From the NCBI GenBank assembly GCA_964035575.1, contig OZ037899.1, positions 868,001-932,000 of the forward strand: DNA of 64,000 nt. Reading direction: 5' to 3'. The DNA comes from Rhynchopus sp. YZ270_cl-10 (lineage: Eukaryota; Euglenozoa; Diplonemea; Diplonemida; Diplonemidae). Below are positions 46,273 to 56,390 of the stretch, piece after piece (within the stretch, counting starts at the first letter, position 1; each line of letters begins with the position of its first letter). The notes beneath the pieces are model-generated. The model saw only the letters and a program-made list of their open reading frames with translations. It searched no databases and was not told where the DNA came from. Position numbers and translations under genes: made by a program.

Positions 46273-49200
46273 ATGCGGAGCATGACCCTGGCAGCTGTGC
46301 TGCTGGCAACCCTGCTTGGGGCTGCTGTGGGGCAGAACGCAGATGTGGCTGCACTTGATGCTGCGATTGCAGAGGCGCATGCGGACGAGCTGTTGACAGG
46401 GCGCGAGAGCATGCTGCTGGACGACACCTACGACACGGAGAGCCGGGGCTACCTGGGGGAGGAGGGGGAAGTGGTGGAGAGCGATGTTGACTCTGATGTA
46501 GAGACGGAGATCGAGATGGAGAAGACAGAGACAGAGAGAGACGAGGATCTGCTGGTGCTTGGCTGCTCAAGCCACGGGATGCTGGAGGTGTGCGTGGAGG
46601 TGCACCCTGCACTGGAGGCAGGGATCCGCTCCTGCCTGGAGACGGGTGCGGCGGATGCGACAGAGGAGGAGGTGGCTGTGACGGGCGGGGTGAAAGGGAG
46701 GACGCCGTTTGTGCGATCGGAGGCAGGGTCCGGGGCGCTGTCGTGCGTGGCGGGTGCTGCGGTGGTGGCGGTGGACGCGGCAGGGGAGGCAAACGTGCAG
46801 AAGGAGAACCTGCTGCTGGAGGGGACGCTGATGGGGCTGTCGCTGACTGTTGTCGCAGATGATAATGGTGGGCTTGCAGTGAACTGGCATGGGACGCTGA
46901 TGAGCGGGGAGATGGCGGTGGGCCGGTCGGAGGCAGTGGACGTGGGCTTCAGTGTGAACCGCCCCTCGAACACAAGCGAGGTGGTGACGGAGGTCTACTT
47001 GGACATCTCGGACCTGGCGGACGGGCTGCTGGACCTGCCTTCGCGTCTGTCGTTCTCGCAGGAGGGCCTGCCCTTCTTTGAGGGAGGTGCACTCGACGTT
47101 GCGGAGTCGTGCCCCTTGAACGCTGTGGTGGTGGCGGGTGCGGACCTGGGGGTGGCGGTGCCGGGTGTGGAGGCGGAGCTGGTGCTGACGAAGGCGCAGT
47201 TTGACCTGTGTGCGTTCCTGTCTGACGCGGACAAGAAGACGCCGTTCCTGACTGTGGCGGCCGGGATGTCAGGCCCCGTGGAGGTGAACGGGGTGCCGGT
47301 AGAGGGGCTGACGGCGGCGCTGTCTGCGGCACAGGATGCGGACGTTGCGGGTGCCGTGGCGTGGACTGGGTCTGTTGCCGGGACGGTGCAGGTGTTCGGC
47401 GGGTCTGTGGTGTCGGCGGCAGAGGCACAGTTCACAAGCGAGGGGATGTCGGCGCTGTCTGTTGCTGTGGATATGGAGACGGGGGGTCTGCACCTGGTGG
47501 GGGATGTGCACTATGTGTCGGGCGGGTGCAGCAGTGCGAACCGTGGGGCTGTGTCGCTGTCGATCCCGTCGGCAGGAGGCTTCGCAGGGAACGGGACGCT
47601 TGTGCAGAAGGACGGGTGTGTGGGGGTGGGGACAACAGAGCCGCAGCCGCTGTGGGTGGTGGATGTGGAGCTTGCGGCGGACGTGGGTGCGCTGGAGGTG
47701 GCGGGTGTGTCTCTGGTGGGTGCGTCTGCGCACCTTGAGTCGTGGCCTGCTGCCCCTGCTGCTGTGGCGATGCCGCCGAGGTGGTCGGGCACTGTGTCTG
47801 GGACGGTTGCGCTTGGCTCCGGGAGCACAGGGACGGCCGAGGTCACAGTGGACGGGGTGGTCGGGCTGATCAGCGTTGCTGTGCAAGGTGCTGTGAGCGT
47901 CGGCCCTGTGCGTGGTGCGGTGTCCCTTGAGGTGTCTGACGGGGTGATGCGTGGGAACGGGTCCTTTGTGTTTGGTGCAGATGCAGATGCTGCGCCGCTG
48001 GTGCCGACCTTCTCCGCAGCTGTGGTGCACGTGAGCACGTACCGCCCCGAGAACGCGCACATGCCTGTGTGGGACGTGCGCGGGTCGCTGTCGTCGCTGT
48101 CGGTGCACGGGTTCATGCTGGACACTGTGTCGGTGGTGCTGTCGGCGGCCTTCGTGAACCCTGAGAAGGCGGGGGACGTGCCGGAGCTGGCGTGGAATGG
48201 GTCTGTGGCCGGGGCCGGGTCGCTGGAGGGGACGTCTGTGGCGCTGGCGGCTGCTGTGGAGGAGGGGGAGTTTGGGTCGCTGGTTGGGGCGGTTGTGGTT
48301 GAGGGTGAGGGGCTGGTGTTCAACGGGTCGATTGAGATCACTGCAGACAACGCGCGTGACGAGTTTGCGCTGCTTGCCGGGGAGGGGGAGGTTGTGCTGA
48401 CGGCGACGTCGCACACGTTTATGGCGTCGCTGCTGTACAACAAGTCTGCGCGTGCTGCGGGGGACGTGCGGTACGCTGTGACTGGGACGGCAGTAGGGGC
48501 ACTGCAGCTGGACGGGTTGGAACTGTCTGCGGCGTCGTTTGAGGCGACTGGTGTGGTGTCTGGGTCTGCGCTGACGTGGAGCGGACACCTTGCAGCAACG
48601 GGACACCTGTTTGGGGGGTCGTCGAGCGTGCAGGTGGTGTTTGCGCAGGGGGAGCTGCAGGCAGCGGAGGTGCACACAATGTTCATGACGCCGAACGGGA
48701 TGCTGCAGGCAGCAGTGGACTTTGTGTACGTGAACAGCTGCACGGAGGCGTCGCGGGGGCACGGGTCTGCAAAGGTGCGCCTGCCAGGGACGGCAGACCT
48801 GGCAGTTGTGACGGACGTTTTGTACCACCCGTGCAGCGGGGCGATGGAGCTGACCGGGACGTACGACGGTCGCTGGGACGGGCCCGGCGCACAGCTGGAG
48901 GCGGTATCTGTGTGGCTGCACACGGGTGGGCACGGCGGGGCGGCGATGCTGAGCACACGGACGTGGGTGGGGACGATGAACGCAACGACGGCGGCGGGGC
49001 TGTCGGTGTCTGTGGAGTTCAACAGCAGCAACCCCGGGGCTGTGGTGTCGACGCTGGAGTACGAGGACAGCCACGTGCGTGTGACGGCGACGGTGGACGG
49101 GACGGACTGCACTGGAGAGGGGTTGTTGATTGTGAAGGACCTGCCGCACAACATCCCTGCGATGGAGCTGGGCGTGTCGCTGACAAAGGCCTGCGGGGCG

Positions 49201-51717
49201 GACGCAGACCAGTCGTGGCGTGTGGAAGGGTCACTGGCGGACATGCGCATCCCGTTCTATGGGAAGACGCTGACGATCTCGTCGGCGACTGTGGAGGTGA
49301 CGTCGTCTGCAAGCGGGGCGAAGACGGTGTCGGTGCAGGGGGCGTTCCTCAAGGACTTTGAGCTGGACCTGTCGTTCCCACTGCCGCTGCGTGCGGAGGA
49401 CGTGGGCCTGCGCGGGGCTGTGCGTGCCGGTGCGGTCATGACGCCGGACGGGTTTGCGACTGCGTGGCAGGGGTCCGGGTCGGCGTCGCCGCTTGCAGAC
49501 TCACTCGGGGCTGCGGCACCGGGGATGGTGAAGGGGCTGAAGGGTCTGGCGCTGTCGTCGGCGGAGGTGGTGGTGGACTTTGGGGGCACGGCATCGCTGA
49601 CGGCGACCGGGACGGCGTTTGGGCTGGACTTTGCGGTGGCGGTGTCTGTGGTGAAGACAGGGACGGTGTGGAACTACGCAATGGCGTTCACGGCGGACGA
49701 GCCTGGGAGCGTGTCTCTGTCTGGGTCTGAGAGCGAGGACCTGCCTGTGTCTGTGCGGCAGATGGTGAAGTCCCTGTCGCCGTCGTGGGTGCGGTTCTCG
49801 CTGGCGAAGGCGGCGCTGGTGGTGCAGGGGGTGTCGCTGCGCCGTGGGCTGTCGCTTGCGGCCTTCCTGGGTGAGGACAACGGGCCACTGAAGGCGATGG
49901 TGGCTGCGTGCCCGTCTGGGCTGGAGGATCAGGTGGCGGCTGCAGGTGGCGGCGGTGCGGGTGTGACGGTTGTGGCGGACATTGTGTCGGAGGCGGAGAT
50001 GACTGTGTTTGTGATGCTGGCCGGGCAGGTGGCGGTGGGGGACAGGGCCGTGCTGCGCGAGGTGGCGCTGGCGTTTGTGGTGAAGACCGGGGTGCCCGAG
50101 ATGGGGTTCAAGGTGGTGCTGGACTTCACTGTCGGGGGCGGGGCGGATGCGCAGACCTTCAGTGCAGGCGGGTTCATCGGGCTGTCTGCGGCAGGGTCGC
50201 TGTCGGTGGCGCTGTCAGTGGACTCGGACACGCCGTGGGTGAGGCCGTTCGGGGTGCCGGGGGTGAAGGTGCTGTTCCCGCTCGGGGTGAAGATGACCAT
50301 CACACCTGCCCTGCTGCCGTCGCAGTTTGCGCTGATCGGGGGGCTGCAGATCGGGGGTGCGTCTGGGACGGTTGCAGTCGGGGTGGACCTGCAGGACTTC
50401 TCGAAGTGTGCGCTGACAGCAGAGGTGGAGAAGTTCAACCTGAAGGGGATCGTTACGGACGTTGTGCAGTGCAAGGACTGCCTCGGGCGTGTGGCGAGTG
50501 TGCTGAGCGACGTGTCTGTCGATTATTTTGCGGTTTCGTTCAACCCGGACCCAGTGAAGGCCGTGGCCATCACGATTGCGGACGTGTCTGTGACGGTCCC
50601 TGCGGGGGTGTCGATCGAGGTGGAGGACCTGCGCCTGTGGGGTGTGGTGCACGTGGTGTCTGCGCACTTTGCTGCGTCGGAGGGTTCACTCGAGATTGCG
50701 ATGCTTGCGGAGCCGGTGGAGTGGGGCCCGGTCTCGATCACAAGCGCAGATGGGAAGTCGGGGCCGAAGTTTGAGGTGGCGCTGACGTCGAAGCAGCAGG
50801 AGGTGCGCATTGACGGGCGGGCAGTGGTGCTGGGGCAGAGTGTGGCGCTGCTGCTGGAGCTGTCGGACGCACGCAAGTACGGGCACCTGGCGCTGTCGCT
50901 CGGGTCTGGGCTGTCTGTTGACGTGGAGCTGGAGGCTGTGGGCACACCCGGGAAGCGCGGGTTCTCGAACACGCTGACGGGGACGGTGAAGTCAGACATC
51001 GTGCGGCAGGCGGCGGAGCGTGCGACGAGCTTCCTGCTGGAGCTTGGGACGAAGGCGACGTCTGCCCTGCGGTCTGCGGGGGGCAAGGTGTCGTCTGCGC
51101 AGCGGAAGGTGCGGTCTGTCACGAAGAAGCTGAAGAAGGTGCAGTACAAGGCTATGAAGAAGATCAGCTCGGCGAAGAGCACTGTCAACAAGTGGAAGAA
51201 GAGCCTTGACAAGAAGAAGAAGTCGTGCAAATCGAAGGAGAAGACCTGCAAGAGGAAGTGGTGGAAGTGCGGGGCTGTGCCTAAATGCTGGATCGGGTAC
51301 GGGACGGTCAAGGTTGCGTACTACGCTGCAAAGAAGGTGCTGAGCGTGGCCGAGCGTGCGGTCAAGGCTGGGATCAGCGTGGCGAAGAAGGCTGTGAAGG
51401 CTGCAGACAAGGTGCTGGGTGCGGCAAAGGCTGTCCTGCGGGCTGCGTCTGCTGTCGTGACGGCGTTCAAGAGCATTGCACGCGCTGTGGGTGGCGCACT
51501 CAAGGACGCCCTCCGCATCCACTCCCTCGTCTTCTCAAGCGATCTCTCCAACTCAGACACGGCTGTGTCGGTGAAGGCGGACATGACGGTTGTGGGCCAC
51601 CGCTTCAACTTTGCCTTCAAGACCAACGTCAACTACGAGAAGTTTGTGTCGAACATTTACAACGAGTTCAGACACCACATGAGGCAGAGGTTTGGGAAGC
51701 TCATCAAGGCACTGTGA
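46273..51717 (+). CDS. 1,814-aa secreted beta-rich protein with basic amphipathic C-terminus
   Basis: A clear signal peptide opens the protein (MRSMTLAAVLLATLLGAAVG, then Q). Residues about 30-100 are acidic. Most of the protein (100-1570) is Gly/Val/Ala/Ser-rich with alternating strands and few charges. Two segments, near 367-440 (GSVAGTVQVFGG) and 770-845 (GHLAATGHLFGG), are diverged internal copies, each followed by a Cys-containing ANRG/ASRG turn. Near 1580-1710 it becomes Lys/Ala-rich and helical, with two Cys pairs (KSCKSKEKTCKRKWWKCGAV) and repeats such as AKKAVKAADKVLGAAKAVL. A final beta-like domain of about 65 residues follows. There is no C-terminal TM or GPI signal. Codons are strongly biased to GTG, CTG, GCG and GGG, suggesting high expression. 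Long antisense ORFs result from this bias. The family was not recognised. Confidence 0.9.
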   Translation: MRSMTLAAVLLATLLGAAVGQNADVAALDAAIAEAHADELLTGRESMLLDDTYDTESRGYLGEEGEVVESDVDSDVETEIEMEKTETERDEDLLVLGCSSHGMLEVCVEVHPALEAGIRSCLETGAADATEEEVAVTGGVKGRTPFVRSEAGSGALSCVAGAAVVAVDAAGEANVQKENLLLEGTLMGLSLTVVADDNGGLAVNWHGTLMSGEMAVGRSEAVDVGFSVNRPSNTSEVVTEVYLDISDLADGLLDLPSRLSFSQEGLPFFEGGALDVAESCPLNAVVVAGADLGVAVPGVEAELVLTKAQFDLCAFLSDADKKTPFLTVAAGMSGPVEVNGVPVEGLTAALSAAQDADVAGAVAWTGSVAGTVQVFGGSVVSAAEAQFTSEGMSALSVAVDMETGGLHLVGDVHYVSGGCSSANRGAVSLSIPSAGGFAGNGTLVQKDGCVGVGTTEPQPLWVVDVELAADVGALEVAGVSLVGASAHLESWPAAPAAVAMPPRWSGTVSGTVALGSGSTGTAEVTVDGVVGLISVAVQGAVSVGPVRGAVSLEVSDGVMRGNGSFVFGADADAAPLVPTFSAAVVHVSTYRPENAHMPVWDVRGSLSSLSVHGFMLDTVSVVLSAAFVNPEKAGDVPELAWNGSVAGAGSLEGTSVALAAAVEEGEFGSLVGAVVVEGEGLVFNGSIEITADNARDEFALLAGEGEVVLTATSHTFMASLLYNKSARAAGDVRYAVTGTAVGALQLDGLELSAASFEATGVVSGSALTWSGHLAATGHLFGGSSSVQVVFAQGELQAAEVHTMFMTPNGMLQAAVDFVYVNSCTEASRGHGSAKVRLPGTADLAVVTDVLYHPCSGAMELTGTYDGRWDGPGAQLEAVSVWLHTGGHGGAAMLSTRTWVGTMNATTAAGLSVSVEFNSSNPGAVVSTLEYEDSHVRVTATVDGTDCTGEGLLIVKDLPHNIPAMELGVSLTKACGADADQSWRVEGSLADMRIPFYGKTLTISSATVEVTSSASGAKTVSVQGAFLKDFELDLSFPLPLRAEDVGLRGAVRAGAVMTPDGFATAWQGSGSASPLADSLGAAAPGMVKGLKGLALSSAEVVVDFGGTASLTATGTAFGLDFAVAVSVVKTGTVWNYAMAFTADEPGSVSLSGSESEDLPVSVRQMVKSLSPSWVRFSLAKAALVVQGVSLRRGLSLAAFLGEDNGPLKAMVAACPSGLEDQVAAAGGGGAGVTVVADIVSEAEMTVFVMLAGQVAVGDRAVLREVALAFVVKTGVPEMGFKVVLDFTVGGGADAQTFSAGGFIGLSAAGSLSVALSVDSDTPWVRPFGVPGVKVLFPLGVKMTITPALLPSQFALIGGLQIGGASGTVAVGVDLQDFSKCALTAEVEKFNLKGIVTDVVQCKDCLGRVASVLSDVSVDYFAVSFNPDPVKAVAITIADVSVTVPAGVSIEVEDLRLWGVVHVVSAHFAASEGSLEIAMLAEPVEWGPVSITSADGKSGPKFEVALTSKQQEVRIDGRAVVLGQSVALLLELSDARKYGHLALSLGSGLSVDVELEAVGTPGKRGFSNTLTGTVKSDIVRQAAERATSFLLELGTKATSALRSAGGKVSSAQRKVRSVTKKLKKVQYKAMKKISSAKSTVNKWKKSLDKKKKSCKSKEKTCKRKWWKCGAVPKCWIGYGTVKVAYYAAKKVLSVAERAVKAGISVAKKAVKAADKVLGAAKAVLRAASAVVTAFKSIARAVGGALKDALRIHSLVFSSDLSNSDTAVSVKADMTVVGHRFNFAFKTNVNYEKFVSNIYNEFRHHMRQRFGKLIKAL

Positions 51718-51751
51718 GTGTGAGGTGCGTGATAATGTTTTGTTTTGTTTT

Positions 51752-51800
51752 CAGTGCCTGCGTCCCTGAGGCGTTTGTCACTGTCAACTTCACTTGTTTT
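51752..51800 (+). repeat. R2 repeat in the 3' flank of the secreted-protein gene
   Basis: CAGTGCCTGCGTCCCTGAGG, then CGTTTGTCACTGTCAACTTC and a T-rich end, starting 35 bases after the stop codon. It may lie in the 3' UTR. Confidence 0.7.
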
Positions 51801-52330
51801 AAATTATTATTGTTGGCAGTTTTTTTGTACAACTGACGGGATGTGTGAGTTGTATCAATACTGCTTTTAAAGGGCCTTTAAAGGGCTCATCTGTTACGCT
51901 ATACTTTTGCGGGGCTGTATTCGTGTGCTCCCAAATGTGCTGTTCTGTATTTTTATTCATTTTTTTCTTGACGAGTGTCTATCCATCCATTGATGTGTGG
52001 TGCATTCGTCCTTCGAACTTTTACCTTCATTCTTGGAGAAATGTGTGTGATACAGCGAAAGAGCGACCACATTCATCTTTCCAAGTTTCGATTCCATTCC
52101 TTTCGTTTCTCAATGTGATCTGGAACAAAAGGGGCAGTCTCGCTGCACCGGGTGTGCCTTTAACTTAACCGTGCCTCCAAAGGAATCGAAACCCAACCGT
52201 TTCCACCTCCCCACGCTGCGATGCTGGGTCAGGAGCGGAAGAGGTTTTCTGTTTTCTATTTTAGGGTACATTTAGTGCCACCCTATTATACCTTCTATTC
52301 AGTAGAATAGTATCTGAAGTATCATTTTAT

Positions 52331-52377
52331 TCAAGGTGACAAAGCAAGGGAGAGGCTTAGGATCATCTTATAAACCC
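52331..52377 (+). repeat. R1 stem-loop repeat
   Basis: TCAAGGTGACAAAGCAAGGG, AGAGGCTTAGGATCATCTTA and TAAACCC follow the R1 order. The loop is slightly expanded. It ends 12 bases before ATG 52389, as the 17516 copy does before its gene. Confidence 0.7.
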
Positions 52378-52388
52378 TTTTTTTTGGT

Positions 52389-52724
52389 ATGGCAGACTCG
52401 GTGTGTGTTTTACGATGGCTGTATGAGGTGTTGCGATGTATCTTGCGCGTGCTCTGGTGGCCGCTTCATGTACACCGTGACACCTTTTGCCCTGTTGTTC
52501 CAGATTCAGATTCGGATGGGTTCTTGTTCTTTGTTCTTATTCTTTGCGTTAGTATTCATTTGCTCCCATTGTTTGGTCGTGGACTGTGTGTGTGTGGCGA
52601 GCCCCACCACAAAGAGAACCTCTATGGGACACACACAGCCTTCACAGAGGAGGTCCCCCGAATACGTCACTCATGCGTCCCTCCCCCTCCCTCCCTTCAG
52701 ATCCCGAAGACCTTTGCTTCCTGA
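52389..52724 (+). CDS. Doubtful small membrane-protein ORF
   Basis: This 111-codon frame starts right after an R1 element. It contains an amphipathic Trp/Arg-rich start (LRWLYEVLRCILRVLWW) and one hydrophobic stretch (GFLFFVLILCVSIHLLPLFG). Downstream codon use becomes spacer-like and the end is Pro-rich. It might be a real short gene with a missing exon. The main argument for it is its position after R1, as at 17576. Confidence 0.25.
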   Translation: MADSVCVLRWLYEVLRCILRVLWWPLHVHRDTFCPVVPDSDSDGFLFFVLILCVSIHLLPLFGRGLCVCGEPHHKENLYGTHTAFTEEVPRIRHSCVPPPPSLQIPKTFAS

Positions 52725-52828
52725 AGGCTACGTTTCAGAAGCGCGCTCTCTCTCCCAGTACGGGAATGAGTGTTGCGATTGAAAATACGAAGCTTACCAC
52801 AGTACTGAGGTCTTTGCCTTGATTTGTA

Positions 52829-52849
52829 GGGGGGGGGGGGGGGGGGGGG
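52829..52849 (+). repeat. 21-base G run, possible G-quadruplex
   Basis: An uninterrupted run of 21 G is followed by TCCT and another ten G. It can form one or two G-quadruplexes in DNA or the transcript. Length may be unstable in cloning and sequencing. Confidence 0.7.
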
Positions 52850-53015
52850 TCCTGGGGGGGGGGAGGGTAACAACGTACCCCTTGCTCTCTTCCCTTTTGT
52901 CTTATTCTTTCCCCCCCTTTCCCGTGGGAGGTGGGGAGGGCGACGGCGGCAATGCTGTTTCCTCCCCATCTTCCCTATTACGTTTGTTCTTCCCTCCCCC
53001 ACTTTACCTCCCCTA

Positions 53016-53128
53016 CAGTGTGCTGCGCCCGCAAGAGGCGTTTTGCACCCTTGAACTTCGATTTCTTAAGGTGACTAAGTACAGAGAGAGAGAGAGAGAC
53101 AGGCTTAGAACCATTGCATCAACGTTTC
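53016..53128 (+). repeat. R2 directly followed by R1
   Basis: R2 (CAGTGTGCTGCGCCCGCAAG, then AGGCGTTTTGCACCCTTGAAC) ends four bases before R1 (AAGGTGACTAAGTACAGAGA). The R1 loop has been expanded by a GA microsatellite before GGCTTAGAACC. Confidence 0.7.
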
Positions 53129-53411
53129 TATGTTATTTTTTTTTTTTGAGCAACCCTTTTGGAAGACATTCCTTTACTAAGAGAGAGTTTTTTTTGTTGA
53201 AAAGGTGGCTACTGTAGGTTCCGTCTTTTGCAAAGCTTCTCTTCTTTTATAGACGTCTCTGGTATTTGGAACTTCGTTCTTTTGGTGTTGTCGCGAATCC
53301 CAACGCACATTTTTGTTTGAAAAAAAACAAATTAAAATTTGAAAAAAAAAACGGACCGTGATTGATCTTCCCGGTAACTTCCACGAATGCTGCCTGGAGT
53401 TTAGCAAAAAA

Positions 53412-53524
53412 AAACGGACGATCGACGTCTATACCTTCCGTAGTACAAAGGCTTCGGACAATATTGAGGTACAGACCCTACGTTCCCCAAGCATCGTCCT
53501 TAGGGGATTGTTGACACAACAAAA
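53412..53524 (+). repeat. R7 repeat, copy 2
   Basis: GACGTCTATACCTTCCGTAG followed by TACAAAGGCTTCGG and ending GTTGACACAACAAAAG. It matches 19160-19266 at the two ends and less well in the middle. Unlike the first copy, no R5 follows. Confidence 0.7.
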
Positions 53525-53709
53525 GCACAGCTGCATACGAGATAGACCGCTTTTCCGACACCTCTTTTGAAGACTGCACTTGACAACTTGCATGATGTCT
53601 GGCCGTTTTCATTCAACTCTTTCAACTCATTCGAACACCCTCCCCCCATCAAACACAAACCACCTTTCTCCCAAAGACAAACACACACACACACACATCA
53701 CCCAAAAAA

Positions 53710-55481
53710 ATGGAACGGGAACGGTTTCTCCGCATGCTTTTCAGACAGCACACACCAGGGCAGGTGGTCAATCTGCAGTTGCGGCGGTGCTCGTCGTCTT
53801 CTTCTTCTTCTTCCCCTTCCTCCGCTGCACCCTTAGGGGATACGACGCATCTGCGTGAAGGAGCACGCCAGGCTGCAGTGGACGCAAAGCTGGCAGCGCA
53901 TATCAAAGCCACGCGCCGGCCGGTTCCCTTGCAACACCCACAGACCGTAGCCGCAGGGCGTGTGGAGGAGGCGTCGCGCTTCGAGGATCTGCAAAGGGTT
54001 CTGGAAACACCACGGGATATACCGCCGTATACGGTGCCGAAAGACGAGGTTGTGACATCGCAGGTGATCTATAGGGATGAGGAGCCACCCATGCCGGTTG
54101 TTGTGAAAGAACCGAGGAAGGGGAGGCAAAACTCTTATGTCGTACGCTATAAAAAATACCGTGCAAAGCTTGCGGAATTCCATGAAACGCGGAATGCAAC
54201 GAGGGTGGCGAAGTTGCAACGTGTTGTCCGTGCAGGGCTTGCAACGGAGCATGCGTACTACAAAGAACTGACACGGCTGAAGCTGGACCAATCGCAGTAC
54301 CCCCTTCCATTTCGCCCAAACGCATATCTCAGCAACGACAGCGGGCGGACCATCAAATCATTTTTAGAGGCCAGAACTGAATCAGCGTTAAGCGCAGGCA
54401 CACCCCTTCACGGAACCCTCTTTAACACAATAGAAGGCTTAATCTGTTCAGACACAGCCGCAAGGGAGCAGTGGGTGCAGATACAAGAGAAGGTAAACTT
54501 ATTAATCCGGAATTTTTCGCGCGCAGAGGGAGGGTTTGCTGCATCGCAATCCCTACAGAATGTGAAGTACCCGACCTTAGCAGGGTTTCTTCAGGACTCA
54601 ATGTATTTTGAGAATATTCAGAACATTCTTGCCGAACGTAGTACCTTTTATATGGCATACGGTGCAGACCCTCTAGCACCGAACACTGTCGCAGTAGTAA
54701 ATGCATCGCTTCATGCTAAGCTCCTCCGAGCATTTCTCAAATCTGAGCCGAACAGCGTCCCCTCCCACACCGACCTCTTCCCCGTATTGAAAACCGCAGA
54801 GGGTGTGCTGTCCACAGCGGACCTAGAGTGGAATGCGCAAGCTGTGCCGGATCCGTCTTCCGCAGAGTTCACGACGTTGCTCGAAATGCGGTCGAAACGC
54901 TTTTTCTGGCGGAAGTGTGCGGAAGTGAAGAAGCGGAAGGGGGAAGAGGAAGAGGAAGAGGGGGAAGAGGAGATAAAGGAAAAAGAAATGACACGGCGTG
55001 ACTGGATAGCCGCACAGGAAGGGGTGTGGGAGAAGACGCAGGCCGAGGTATGTATTTCCCAAGGAGGCTCGTAGGAGGTTCGTTCAGCTAGAGAGCGGTC
55101 CCTTTTTTATCATGATGTAAACCACGGAAATGGATTGTAGGACTGCATGGTGGGGTGTCCACCCCCCCGGTACAGCCGGTGGTCATTGTACCAAGGTACA
55201 CTGTTCACGAGAGGGTTGTATTTCAACTCTACTTTTTATTTGTGGCCAAATAAACGAACAATCAAACACAGTTTGCTGCCCTACAAAAGAAACGCGAGGT
55301 CCGGGCCGCAGAAAGCACACCCGATTACAAGGTATAAAATACACCCCCAACTTATGTTCTGTTTACTTTATTCCCCACCTTTCCTCAGATGGTGTACACG
55401 CTGGGTGACTTAGGAGTGAAACCACAGGACGGTGCCTTCCCGGCGCACCCCAGTGCGAAGCTGCAGTACAGACTCGACTGA
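53710..55481 (+). CDS. Two-exon, possibly mitochondrial protein of unknown function
   Basis: Exons are 53710-55047 and 55389-55481, joined in phase 0 across a 341-nt intron (GTATGT donor, CTCAG acceptor), giving about 476 aa. Without splicing the frame stops after six more codons. The N-terminus (MERERFLRMLFRQHTPG) and the Arg/Ser-rich start could be a mitochondrial presequence, with a Ser run at residues 28-37. The body is mixed helical with a very basic section (about 140-175, VVRYKKYRAKLAEFH). An acidic run of Glu lies near 417-427. Exon 2 supplies the last 30 residues, starting MVYTLGDLGVKP. I do not recognise it; a lineage-specific mitochondrial ribosomal protein would fit size and composition. 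Confidence 0.8.
55115..55247 (+). repeat. Full-length R3 repeat inside an intron
   Basis: The complete element is ATGTAAACCACGGAAATGGA, CATGGTGGGGTGTCCACC, CCGGTACAGCC, TGTTCACGAGAGGGTTGTAT and the T-rich tail. It makes up over a third of the 341-nt intron of the 53710 gene. Confidence 0.8.
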
Positions 55482-55871
55482 TTGTGTCAGCCAGAGAAGG
55501 AGGGAAAGTGTTCTCCGAAAATCTTGCTCCGGTCTGGTCGACGAAGGGTGATTCGTGCTATTCATATGGGTTCACCCTATTGCCACCGTTTGGGAAGTCG
55601 AGAGGCTTACAAAGGTTGTTGTGTTGACGCCCTTTATTCCACCTGATGCACGGCTACCACATTGTGATCAAAGTGACTATGTACCTGAGAGCTAGTCTAG
55701 AAGAGGGGATCATCTGGTACAACCGGTTTTTTTTTCGTTTTTGCGTTGTGTTCCATTCATGCACAATGTGAGTGAAAACTCCCTTCTGCACATCAAGTCA
55801 GTCAAGGGAAGGAAGGTGGGGGAAAGATGATGCATTTACACACAGTCTTTTTTTTTCTTTGCGCGGAGTCT

Positions 55872-56112
55872 CAGTGCCTGCGTCCCAGAGGCGTTTTGCA
55901 CATATCAACTTCACTTTTTTTTTTCATTTTTTGCGCCACTACACTATATTCGCGCTGTGCTTGTAGATGTCTTTTCTCCTCCCCTGTCTAGACGTAAACC
56001 ACGAAATGGATGTAGGACTGCATGGTTGAGTGTCCACCCCCCGGTACAGCCGGTCATGCACCAAAGGTACACTGTTCACGAGAGGGTTTTGTATTTCAAT
56101 ATTTTTTTTTGT
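55872..56112 (+). repeat. R2 followed by full-length R3
   Basis: R2 (CAGTGCCTGCGTCCCAGAGG, then CGTTTTGCACATATCAACTTC) precedes R3 (GTAAACCACGAAATGGATGT to TGTTCACGAGAGGGTTTTGT) by about 65 bases. The order repeats that at 7123-7300. Confidence 0.75.
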
Positions 56113-56206
56113 TCCCCTTTCCCAGTCTGGATGGGGGATGACTGTGTGCCTGCTTACAGTTTCCCTGTCGGGAACTCCCAAACGCAACACTCCGGGGGTT
56201 CGATAA

Positions 56207-56390
56207 CCTGCGTCCCGGCGTTTGCACTATCAACTTCATATTTTTTGTTTGTACCTGCGTCCACCGATGAACTGCGATGTTTGTACTTGCAACCTCTCTC
56301 TTTTAGGGTGCCTGCTTCCAAAGCGTTTGCACCTTTCACCTCCACCCTTTCCCTACATAGGTGACGAAGCTCTGAGGCTTCACAAACCCA
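56207..56390 (+). repeat. Two partial R2 copies and one R1
   Basis: CTGCGTCCCGGCGTTTGCAC plus TATCAACTTCATATTTTTTG is an R2 with a deleted loop. GTGCCTGCTTCCAAAGCGTT plus TGCACCTTTCACC is an older R2. AGGTGACGAAGCTCTGAGGC plus TTCAC is a small R1-like hairpin. Confidence 0.55.

Larger units (their letters stand above)
51718..53709. other. 2-kb spacer with R2, R1, R7 repeats and a 21-G run
   Basis: Contents are R2 (51752-51800) right after the stop codon, R1 (52331-52377), a doubtful small ORF (52389-52724), a 21-base G run (52829-52849), R2 directly joined to R1 (53016-53128), R7 (53412-53524), and a CA microsatellite before the next start. Confidence 0.55.

Noticed and set aside
47269-49250. 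Antisense open frames of 626 and 579 codons
   Set aside because: They mirror the strongly biased GTG/CTG/GCG codons of the secreted-protein gene on the + strand, lack any domain, and have Arg/His/Pro- or Ser/Thr-rich nonsense composition.
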